The notes under the pieces are model-generated. The model made no database searches, was not told the origin of the DNA, and was given only the letters and a program-made list of their open reading frames with translations. This document shows, one piece after another, positions 11,217 through 21,409 of a stretch of 64,000 bases of DNA (positions within the stretch are counted from its first letter, which is position 1; every line of letters begins with the position of its first letter). The DNA comes from Pseudoscleropodium purum (Eukaryota > Streptophyta > Bryopsida > Hypnales > Brachytheciaceae), in NCBI GenBank assembly GCA_963969395.1, contig OZ017802.1, positions 6,016,501-6,080,500 on the forward strand. The letters are read 5' to 3'. A program made the translations under genes and the position numbers.

Positions 11217-14200
11217 ATGCACCGCTACAACACCACCAACATGACGTTCGACGACACACCAGGCTACTTCAACAGCCAGGAGAGCTTCGGCATGGACAGT
11301 GAGCAAGCGCAGGATGGCCAGACATCTGCTACTACTGCAGGCAGAAGCAACTGCAACACCGTGAACTCGTTGGCAAGCTTTGCAATGGGAAGCAATCTGG
11401 ACCCATCGACTGGGTTTCCTGGGCTCGGGGAGCTTCCGTCCGCGGGCATGGAGTCTGGAGTGGAGCACGGATCCTTCACTGGGGACTTGAACGCGTCTGC
11501 TTATGATGTGGGCGAGGATCATAGCCAGTTGTTGCAGGATATGTTGCAACAGCAGGCGCAGGCGCATCAGTCCGGACAGTCGCCGCAAGTCTCTCAGGTA
11601 GGGAACAATCTCTCGAGCTCCTCTCTTGCCTGGTTTTTTGAAGTCCAAACTCATGATTCGTACGCTTGTAAATATGACACTGAAATTAACAGGTCACTTT
11701 AATTTAAAAGTTTACATAAATATGAGACCACTTTGATGCACTGATTGAAATAGACTACTTTTTAAAACTTCACACTAGTGCACAGAAATACATCTGTTAA
11801 GTTTAGATAATTATATTCAGTGTCACTTTCTTGGCACTGAATCTGGTCATCCACATGATAATATGACACTGTTGTGCAATGAAAGCACAGAAACAGGCCA
11901 ACTTAAAACTCCACGTAAATATATGTGACACAACTTTGGTGCATTGACAAAGGCCACTTAAAAAAATTGCATAAATATGACACCACTTTGGTGCACTGAT
12001 CGAACCATACCAATTAAAACTTCACAGAAGTATACATGCATGTCACATTCGTTCACTGAAACAGAGCAGTTTAAATCTTCATAATATTTTTATATATATT
12101 ACTGTTGTGCACTGAGACACACTAAAAACTTCAGGACAACATATAATATGACACAACTTTAGTGCATAGAAACAGGCCCAATTTAAAAACTTTAAGTAAA
12201 TGTCAGTGACTCTTTAGTGCCCTGAAACAGGTCAATTTGGTATCGTCAATGTCCGATTCTGGGCGCCATAAAATTGTGACATTCATCTATAAAAATCTAA
12301 GAGCTAAGACAAGTATATCTGAATTACATGTCACGCCGGCCAAGTGCCCTGAACAAAAAGCCAAAGTCGTGGAATCCTGGGCATCAATGGAATGAAACAT
12401 TTGAAATTTTGTGTAAAAATAAAAATTGACATTGAAGTGAGTCTTTCGGAGAGCCGAAGCTTTGACTTGTAAGTTCAAGTGCTCTGAAAACCAGGGCTTT
12501 TAAGTGCTGAAAGATCCAAAACTACGACAAGACAGTTTAGATCCGAGGCTGGTTTCAGTAATTTTGTGAAGGAGGGCAACCGTCAAACTAAATCTACAGA
12601 TGTCCTACAGTTTAAACCTGGGTGCCATTAATCGGATCACATGTCACAGTTTGGGCTCTTTTTATCTTATCGATCGATCATGCCAAGCCAGTGAATTTGG
12701 CATTTAGGGTCATTAATTCTTGGGGTCCCGCTTGGGATGTCATTTACCCCCACTTTTCTACGAGTGCAAAGAGTCTTCTTCCATTGCAATGTTGTGATCG
12801 ACGCAAAGGAAGGGGAGGAGTCATTTCATGGATGCACCTGCAGACCATCAGCTGTGATTGATATGCATGATCCAACAGCTGGACTAAATATCAGTGTGAC
12901 ATGACCCTCCCCACCCCACCCATCAGATTAACAAGAGAGGCTCTGTCCACGTAGCAAATGGAATAAGCAAACCGGAACGACGATGAAGAAACAATGTCGA
13001 TCTCTAGCTTCTTAATCATCATTTCTTTATTCTTTAAGGTGACTCGATCTTCAAGTAAAGTAGGCACTCAAACTTCCTCACAGTAGCTTGTGTCGATGTA
13101 AGCCTCCTCCCCTTCGATCGTAGTATGCCCTAGCCCTGTAGTTTCGAAATTAGTTTCGAAATGCTCCTAAATTGGTGTGGTTGCTCATGAGATGGGTGCA
13201 GACCAGTGCATGGGAAGACAGCGTGCACGTTCTGCAGGAGATGCTGCTGCTGCAACAGCAGCAACAAGCGCAACAGATCTACCAGTCCCAAGCGGAGCAG
13301 GTGTTCTCCCACGCCTACCCATCCAGCGGTGGTACCCATGACCGTGTCGCCCATGACCGTGCCGGTCCAACTGCGGGCTACTCCAAGAGTAGCTCAGCGA
13401 TGTATTTGAATGCCGAATCCGAGTTGCTGACCTTGTTGCAGCTCCCTCGATCGGCCTCCATTCCCAGCTCCGGCTTCCCTCCCTTAAGCTCCAACCGCGG
13501 CAAGGGACCTTTATACTCCTCCTCCATCGCCGGACCTGTCAACACAGGCAAGCTTCTCTTCCGAAAATTAGGAAATTTTTCATTTGGCTTGTGATTGTCG
13601 ATCTTTCTTCTTTTAGAAAGATCGATTTCAATGTGCGGTTGGTTATTGGTTGAAGGGGTATCGAATTCTGAAGAGATCTTTCGGTACAGGAGCCAAATCT
13701 TTGAATGGGTACAGATCAAATTTCTGTCACTGTACGTCGTCACCGTCCTATTATCACAAGCGGATGGGCCGGGGTGCATTAACTCTTTTGTCTACAATGC
13801 AGCTCTCAAAGAGACCAGCGCATCTTACTGGTCTCTATTTGGCTACGATTATGAGTCTGTCAAACTGCAAAATAATTTTGTCTCTAGCCATTTATTCAAT
13901 CACATGGGAGTTTCAGAGTTTACCATCGTGGTAAGGAAACGGAGTTTACTACTGAGGAGGCGGTGAACTGGTGATGGTTCAATTGAGATGGTAAACTCCG
14001 TTTCATTTCCTCTTTTGCAGACTCGTAAAACTCCCTGGTGAAAACTGTGGGGAGCTTCTTGACTTGCTTAAGAATGCATGCATGTGACATACGATGTATG
14101 ATGTATGAATTTGAATTGGTAAGCAATTTCAAAGTGGAAGTTTGTACAGGGACAGTGGATATTCAATCCAAAGATTACTGGTCGTTTATCAATTTAGCTA

Positions 14201-16986
14201 AATCATGCTTAGATCGAATACATGCTTGCCACCCCCATCTGGCTGAGAGAAGTCCAACGTACCAAGATTAGTGCATGAAAAGATGATTGAGTTCTTGTTA
14301 GCAATTAAAGGTCAGTCAACAGGAGATCGACAGACATCGGAGTTTTTCATGATTCTGCAAGTTTGTTGTATCACATATATTCAACAATGTGGAGTGAAAT
14401 TAACAAAGTACTAACGATTCTGTGAATTCAACCGAACTGATCGAGCCCACTCAGGTGAGTTTTTCGAATCACGTCTTGGCCTGAGCCATGGCAGCCTTCA
14501 CCACGGTGCCTCTCAAACGGCCGCCAGTTTCTTCCACAGCTTGCCACGAGGTGACCTGACAGGAAACCACAACAGTCTGTCCAGCTCGCTGCTGAGTCGA
14601 CCATCGCCCATTCTGCTGGAACTCGAGCAAGAGCGCGACGGTGAGGATGGCAAACAGGCCGCCACCTCGCCCTTTGGCTTGAAACGGGGGGATTCCCACG
14701 CACTGGCGGGGCTCGGGAAGGGGGAGCCTCGCGGGGTGAACCACTTCGCCACGGAGAGACAGCGACGGGAGTTTCTGAATGAGAAGTATCAGACTCTGCG
14801 CTCTTTGGTTCCCAACCCCACCAAGGTAAGCATTGCATTGCCTCAGGGACACACTAAGATAAAGGGATACGGTTTACTGCAGATTGATATGAATTCACAA
14901 CTTAATGTGTGATCGAAAGGTTTTCAATCAAGATTTAATTTGTAACATGACTTGATCGAGAGATTCTATCTATATGTACATCGAATTTGATGTGGCCTTC
15001 TCGTTAAATACGCATTGATCTGCATTCAATCACAATTCAATATGTAGGAGTTGCTCATTCCAATCGAAATCTTTACGTAGCATGCATGAGATCGCGAGAT
15101 ACTCAAGGTATACTTGAAACGCGCAATTGGCTTCTAAATGCACAGTATTGATAATGTATTCATCTCAACTTGCATTGTGGAAGTTGTCGAATCAGGATTG
15201 GTATACAACATGGTCCCTGTGATTAACACAGATCGATTCTCAAGACACACACGGAATATGCAATGGGCTTCCAAATGATATCATGATATGTGTATATTCA
15301 CAAACGCACTTCTTAAAACACTGAGAATCCTTCAAAGAAGAATGATCGTGTAATACATCAACAGAAAGAATTGAAGGAAGTAATGAATGCCGCACATGAA
15401 TCAATGATACAGATCACTTTAGGAGGAGCATGTATATATATCACCATGATTTATTACGGCTTATAAGAGTTCCATCCCTTGATCTTTCGATCTTCATTTT
15501 TCGCACTTCAAGATTGACCCCTTGGTTCCCCTCGTTACAGGCCGACCGTGCCTCAATAGTGGCGGACGCCATCGAATACGTCAAGGAACTCAAACGCGAC
15601 GTCCAAGAGCTCCAACTCATGCTCCAAGAGAAGCGCCGAACATCATCCGTCGCCGGATCCCTCATCGGCCGGAAACGCTCTCACCACTCCATGGACCTCC
15701 CCGACGGTGCCAATCCCGAAGTGAGCGCCGACAGCACCGCCGCCCCATTCTTAAACCAAAAGGGGAACGAAGGGGGTTTCGCAGGGGACGGGTCGCACCT
15801 CCGAAGCTCCTGGCTGCAGCGCACCTCCCAGACGGGGACGCAAGTGGATGTGAGGATTGTGCACGATGAGGTCACGATTAAGCTCACGCAGCGGAGGAGG
15901 AAGAACTGTCTGTTGGATGTGTTTGGCGTGTTGCAGGAGTTGCGTTTGGAGGTGTTGCATGCGAGTGGGGCGAGTGTGGGCGAGCACGACGTGTTTCTCT
16001 TCAACACCAAGGTGCGAGAAGCGTAAACCCCAAATCCTGAAACCTTAAAACCCTTAAAAAAATGAACCCTTAAACCCTGAACCCCTGATTCTCGACTCAG
16101 GGAACTTTGGTGCATTTCAATGTGTTCAAAGTTTGGGGCATGCATTCAAAGTAAGGTAGGAGGTCCTTTAAAGGGCTCGGGCTCTAAGAGCATCAACCTC
16201 CCGAAATGTACACTGTGTGTACGTTTTTCTTTTTGGTTGCTTCAGAAATAAACAAATCGAGTACATCTCAGGTGGTGAATGCGTTTGGTGACCACTTACT
16301 GCATTTCAACTTGAAAAATTCAAAACTAATTTGACAAGGCTCCAAAAATTATGATCGACTTGGGTAAGATTCCAACTCCATTTGTTTTTCAAGGAAAAAT
16401 TTACTGAAAAATATTTCTAAGAATTCAGACCTTCAAAAAGTGTTTATGAACCTCCAAAAAGGTTCCAGTTTAGTTACGTGCCAAAAAATTGCCATGGCAA
16501 AATCTAATTTCCAAGAACACTAGTTTCAACTAAATTGGATGTCTTTGCTACCAAACTTCCAGGATTGTATCCCCAGATCTTCAAAACCTCAACACATCAA
16601 GCTTTGACGCATTTCACTAAGTAGACACTAAGTGTCTAATAGATGGCAAAGAATCCTTCTATATAAGACTGAAATGCAAATCCCCATCCTTGGAATTTTG
16701 CACAGTAGTTTGACCTCCAATGACTGCTCTTGTTCTTTCTTAAACAAATGATTCACATGCTACTGAAAAAGATGATTTCCACAGTGACCAGCCTGGCGTT
16801 CCAGGGTTCATTCCTTCCTTGCGTGCTGACCCCCAAATAAACTGATTCGTTTTGCGGTGACTCACTGCTCTAAGATTTTAACTTAGTGCTCCATTCTAAC
16901 TGCAGATTTTAGAAGGACCATCGACATTTGCAGGCTACATAGCAGCCAAGATGCTTGAGGCTGTCGACCACCGTCCATTGATGTGA
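11217..16986 (+). CDS. bHLH transcription factor, EAT1/bHLH010-089-091 (TDR-like) subfamily
   Basis: Five coding exons: 11,217-11,597; 13,202-13,547; 14,455-14,825; 15,541-16,011; 16,906-16,986. They total 1,650 bp, or 549 residues plus TGA, and all phases agree. Introns are GT-AG except intron 2, which is GC-AG. The N-terminus has glutamine-rich stretches (about 108-118 and 138-157) and an ELLTLLQLPR motif near 200-210. The basic region reads HFATERQRR (339-347) with the His-Glu-Arg residues expected for E-box binding. The second helix begins ADRASIVADAIEYVKEL (367-383), and intron 3 falls in the loop. Residues about 466-544 form the C-terminal ACT-like dimerisation region, ending FAGYIAAKMLEAVD. 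In the family these nuclear factors control tapetum and pollen genes, and spore formation in mosses. The start is the first ATG after an in-frame TGA at 11,133-11,135; a leader intron is possible. Confidence 0.92.
11650..12245. repeat. Degenerate ~60-bp tandem repeat in intron 1 of the bHLH gene
   Basis: Roughly nine or ten diverged units follow one another. Each carries TTTAAAACTTCACA, then ATAAATATGACAC, then CTTTGGTGCACTGA, then AACAGGCCA, with indels. The array starts about 50 bp inside the intron. It resembles an old minisatellite and encodes nothing. It is absent elsewhere in the window. Confidence 0.75.
16024..16090. repeat. Degenerate telomere-like repeat in intron 4 of the bHLH gene
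   Basis: Directly after the exon-4 donor are several imperfect copies of the plant telomere unit CCCTAAA in variant forms such as CCTTAAAA, ACCCTTAAA and ACCCTGAA. It could be an interstitial telomeric trace or a chance run of AAACCCT-like boxes. Confidence 0.5.
16190..16815. mobile_element. TTAA-type repeat (family E related) inside intron 4 of the bHLH gene
   Basis: The left part matches the family E copies at 2.9 and 6.5 kb (GACTTGGGTAAGATTCCAA and similar). The right part (about 16,700-16,810) matches the right half of the 62,757-62,987 element, including ATGATTCACATG and GATGATTTCCA. Terminal TTAA motifs have decayed. It fills most of the 894-bp intron. Confidence 0.6.
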
Positions 16987-17625
16987 ACCCGATCGGCGAT
17001 CGAGGCTCCGACCCGTCGGCTCACTCATTCAGTTCCTTCAATTCACACCTCCTTTTTATTAACTTAGTCTCGTTCAATTCTATCTTATTGATCACTCTCT
17101 GCGCGCGGAGGCCAATGCAACGTACTGAAGGAATCTAAAACTATTCACTAAGTGAGTACAGTACAGTACAGTACCCCAATTTCGTTCCTCATATAAAACA
17201 ATGAATTGCAGTGCATGTCAAACATGCATTTCATACGTACAGTATTATAACTTATAGTAAGCCTGCACGAACTTCCCTTCCCTTCCTGTAGGGTCGATCG
17301 ATACAGTAGAGTCGCCATTAATTTGTTCCAGGGGTGCAAGCTAGCAAGCACGCACGTACGCAATAAAATCGTGAACTGATCGATGGATTGATCTCTCAGT
17401 CTAAGTCCATGGATGGGTCTTGTTGGAAATGAAGATCGATTTCAGACCTTGTCGATGGAGCTTCAGTGATTTGGAGTGAGACGGACTGAACGATTTGATT
17501 TCGAAGGAAGCATCAGAAAATTTCGGGTACAGATTCACCCAGATTCACTTGGTACTGAGTTCCAGGCTCACGTCAGTTTCACTTTGGTGGCATTACTTGC
17601 TTGGATGTGGGAGGCAGGGGGGGAG
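16987..17625. other. Region downstream of the bHLH gene
   Basis: Balanced composition continues past the stop codon, with no further exon found. It should contain the 3' untranslated region and the polyadenylation site. AATAAA-like motifs (one lies near 17,361) cannot be ranked by eye. Confidence 0.4.
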
Positions 17626-17627
17626 GA

Positions 17628-17706
17628 TTGGACAGACAGACGGAGACAGACGGAGACAGACTGACAGACAGACAGACAGGTTCCAAGAATATCCGTCCGT
17701 CCGTGG
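17628..17706. repeat. GACA/GACG simple repeat
   Basis: A tetranucleotide-type microsatellite of GACAGACA and GGAGACAGAC units, followed by CCGTCCGTCCGT. From 17,706 to 18,155 no feature is recognised. Confidence 0.8.
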
Positions 17707-18155
17707 AGGTTCCAAAACCTTGACTTAAGTTAGTGATCATTTTTAGTGTCGAAGCAAGGGAGGCAACCCATTTCTGACCACTTAAGCAATTACACGTATC
17801 TGCACTGCAGGTTTCTTCAGTAGAGAAACTTTCCCATGTGCAAAAATAGAGTTCGGGAGGTTTCTGAAAAAATTCAGGTTTTCATTTGTCAAAATATAAT
17901 TATTATGAATTTTTCAGCTAAAGATTTTGTTTCCCCCATCTTGATCATATAGACCTTCCTATTTCCAACCAAGGATTGGTTGCAAAATCCACCAAGGTCT
18001 GATTGCAATATTAAGAGTCTTCTAGTCAATCATAATGCGCCATAGTTGCACTGGGAACTACGCCATGATTAAGCACTATTCATCTCTTTTATATGGAAAA
18101 AGAACACCCTAGGTTGCCAAAATAGGGGGTTGATCATAAAAGGATTGCCTCCCAT

Positions 18156-18442
18156 AAGGTGGGTACCCCCTAACTACCATTTTTTGCTATTGCATCTAAT
18201 TGCTATTATAAGACTAGTCAAATTTTCGTATTTTTTTTGTTGGCAAGGGAATGGAGGTTCCAACATACAAAAGAATGCAACATTTGGATATTGTATGCAA
18301 AAGTTAGTAAGGGGCAAAGTTTTTTATAGTACATGTTCTAAAATCATTTCTTTGACCAACAATCATACATATTGATTTTGGAGATGTATAGAGAGCAATG
18401 ATGGGGTTTTAGGTAGGGTTTAATTTAGGGTGTACCTACCTT
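18156..18442. mobile_element. Family F element with short terminal inverted repeats
   Basis: The ends read AAGGTGGGTACCCCC and GGGTGTACCTACCTT, an inverted repeat of about 14 bp. The interior shares TTGGATATTGTATGCAAAAG and neighbouring blocks with copies near 40.2, 48.9, 59.8 and 60.0 kb. At 287 bp with no open frame it is a MITE-like element. Confidence 0.7.
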
Positions 18443-18753
18443 AAATTGTTATAAAGATGAATCATTTCCAAATTCCAAAAGTATGTTCAGAATTGGTATT
18501 AACCTTCAAAGGTATGGAGAGTCCAATTGTAGAATGAACACTAGTACAAACTTGAGTCACTTACACTAGGAAAATGACCCACAAAAAGACCAAGATGATG
18601 AACTTGACTATTGGTGGGTCCTCTCATAGTCATTTTTCTAGTCTCTATAGGTCAAATTTCTACTAATGAACACAATTGTTCTTTGTGTATTTGTTATAGA
18701 TGGTGTGTGAATTTAGATATACCTTAGTTATAGAAGTTTGAATTCATATAGAA

Positions 18754-19094
18754 CAGGGTTGACGAATCTCTACGTCTACCAGAAAAAGGCGTTCGTAACC
18801 TGAACGTCCGTCCGCACGAACGCAGCATCCTTTTCGCCGTCGGAAAGCGGACGCTTCAGCCGCGGCGGACGGGCGGGGCGGACGAGATGGGCAGACGGGC
18901 AGGGCAGACGGGCGACTGCAGGACGGTTGGAATAGGGCGGTCGGGGAAGCAGATGGGGGAGATGGTCAATGATCGGAGCAGTCAAGCGGTCCAGGCGGAC
19001 GCTGCGTCCGCTAGACTTGCGAATGTCAGTGGACGCTGCGGACACAACATCCACGTCCGGACGTCCCGGACATCCGACCATCCTGTCAACCCTG
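18754..19094. mobile_element. CpG-rich hAT-type MITE with perfect 8-bp target duplication
   Basis: The element starts CAGGGTTGACG and ends GTCAACCCTG. It is flanked on both sides by ATATAGAA (18,746-18,753 and 19,095-19,102), a perfect 8-bp duplication as made by hAT transposases. The 341-bp interior is very GC- and CpG-rich, with many GGACG/CGTCC words in both orientations, unlike the flanks. It has no transposase, so it would depend on an enzyme encoded elsewhere. Open frames inside it are by-products of its composition. Confidence 0.88.
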
Positions 19095-19102
19095 ATATAG
19101 AA

Positions 19103-20679
19103 ACTAATGCAGTGACATGTAACTTCTTCCATTTTGATCATTATTGCACCTCTTACATGTCTCGTGAACTACAAAATGGTCATGAATTAGTTCTACATAT
19201 ATAGTGTCATATTTCAAGATGATAAGGTTACAATGTTAAATTAGCATTCAAATGAAAGATGTTAATTGTTGAATTATCTATCTAATTGTGTATGCATTGC
19301 CACATTTTAATACATAATTTGTATTCAAGGAATCAAATAAGATATTGTATATATAGCTAATGTCATAGTCAGTGTTTAAAACTAAGGTATGACCTCTAAA
19401 AGCATTTGAATACACATTCAAATGTGGTTCTTATTTCTAAATCTAGATTTTATTGGGTTTTTGTTGGCAATCAAGAAAAGGTTTGAGATCCCTTCAACAT
19501 GATTTTTGGAAATAGACTTTGAAGTTTGAACTTTAAAATTATTGATTAAATATGTGTGCACTCAAAATTGATCAAAAACTCTTGAGTCCAAAAGGTGTGT
19601 ATTTAAGGTAAAAATATGTTAGAGTTGGTATTGCAATCGGTTTACAATTAGGTGTTACATTAATTTTGTTGACAAATGAGATGAAAAATATATTAGGACA
19701 ATATAGTATTATTGTTTTATCACCTTCACTTCTTATGAAATATTTCATATTTGGTGGCCAAGCTCAAAAAAATCTAATAATAGATGCCAAGATTTAAAAA
19801 TATATATTTATCTTCCATCAAAAAAAATTATATATAGATAATTATACATTCTCCATCCTAAAATGATTGTTAACCAACAAGATTTTTTCAATCTTAAAAA
19901 TAAGTTGAGTTTTGAGATTCTATTATTCTAATAGGGAAATCAATATAAACATGTAGATTTTATTGCAAATGTTTCATGCATATGTGGATATGTCAATAGC
20001 ACATTTGTCCTTATCATAGTAGCAAGCTATATAATATGTCCAAAGAGACAAGAGAGCAACAATTCCTACAAGTTGAAACATATGGAAAAGAGCATTTGTA
20101 AGACAAAGGAGAGCTTCCTTCTTCTATCTCATATGATGAATAAACTGTAGTGGAAGCAAGAATTGCAAAAATAACAAATATACTATATTCTACAGTAAAT
20201 AATGTTTCAAAAATTGTGTAATTTGTAGGAGACAATCATTTTTGGACATCTATTTTTGGGATAATAGACAATCATTTTGGTATAGAAGTAGTATGAGCAA
20301 AAACAAATCTTCCAAAATATTAATATTTTTGAACATCTTTCCAAAACCCTTTTCCAACTTTAATTTATTATTTGGTGAGAAATGCCAACCCGCCTAGCCA
20401 TTGAATACAATATTGATTGGAATCAACTAAATGTTCACCTACCAAGGAATAATTCAATTTAAGTCTTTCAATTAGAATATTACAAAATAATATTCTAATC
20501 CTAGCAAAATTGGAAAAAAAAAAATGTGATTATAATACAATACTAGGAATAGCAGTCAATATTACAAATATTTAATGTCAAACTATAACAATTTTAAAGA
20601 TGAGAGAGAAAGTCTAGCCAAAGGATTGTAAGAAGAATTTCACTCCATGGCTATTTGGAGAAGGTTGGATTTAGATTTA
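19103..20679. other. AT-rich DNA without recognisable features
   Basis: No gene, RNA or clear repeat boundary was seen. The sequence is strongly AT-rich with scattered homopolymer runs. Confidence 0.5.
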
Positions 20680-21190
20680 TTAACCCCTAAAGGTTCAAAT
20701 TCCTAGAATGGATTTTTAAGAATTTCAGGCAAAATCCTATGGTGTCAAATTCTACAATAAGATTTTAAACTTCTTTTAAAGGTAAGAGAATGTACTTGAT
20801 TTCTAGGAATATAATTTGTATTGCAATCATTGTTTGGAAAAAAACAAAACATGCCCTCATAAACTCAAAATGCTCGACTCTAAGCACCACCAAAAATTCA
20901 AAGATTCATAAATAGCTTTTTCCTTACAAACTATATCTATGTCTACATGGAAAGCTTTTATTCACTCATTTTGGTTTGGTCAGTCAAAAGTTATGAAGAA
21001 TCTTGTTTTGTAGACAATCAAGGCATCTTTTTGAAAAAAATCATAAAAGATTTGTTTTTGAGATCAATTTTCACAATTTTTCAAAATGAAGAGGTCCATT
21101 TATTGTAGACCACTTAATACAACAATCTCACCATTAGAATTGGCATGTTTCAATTCTATTTTAGAATTATTAGTTATTTAAGTTTCCCTT
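20680..21190 (+). mobile_element. TTAA-family element, subfamily D, diverged copy
   Basis: It begins TTAACCCCTAAAGG and later shares ordered blocks with 55,500-55,760, including TCAAAAGTTATGA, ACAACAATCTCACCATTAGAATTGGCAT-type sequence and TTTCAATT. The right end cannot be placed. It is non-coding. Confidence 0.5.
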
Positions 21191-21229
21191 CCATTTTTTA
21201 AATTTTTTCTTAACAACTTTTTAAAGGAT

Positions 21230-21400
21230 GAAAATCGATTTGATTTCAAAAATTTGTTTTTCTTAAATTCTCGATTCAATTATCCACCATAAAAATTTTA
21301 ACCTCAAAACTCTATGGTGCAAAAAATCAAAGTTAAGAAGACTCAAAGTTTGAAAACCTAGATTTATTGGATTAAAATTTATTTAAATAAAATAAAATAA
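21230..21400. repeat. Dispersed repeat, inverted relative to 700-880
   Basis: The reverse complement of this segment aligns with 700-880 (ATGGTGGATAATTGA and flanking blocks). It has no coding potential. Confidence 0.55.
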
Positions 21401-21409
21401 AATTCATTT

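Noticed and set aside
11106..11654. 182-codon open frame on the - strand
   Set aside because: It is antisense to exon 1 of the bHLH gene, starts without homology, and reflects the GC-rich codon pattern of the + strand exon.
13800..13966. Possible extra bHLH exon starting after an AG near 13,802
   Set aside because: Exons 2 and 3 already join in phase with homologous sequence on both sides; including this segment breaks the frame and adds no family motif.
14428..14852. Overlapping 136-, 127- and 79-codon open frames on the - strand
   Set aside because: All are antisense to bHLH exon 3, which encodes the conserved DNA-binding region on the + strand.
15681..16145. 154-codon open frame on the - strand
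   Set aside because: Antisense to bHLH exon 4; no recognisable domain.
18776..19204. Open frames of 121 (- strand) and 105 (+ strand) codons
   Set aside because: They lie in the CpG-rich hAT MITE, where stop codons are rare because of composition; neither shows a known motif.
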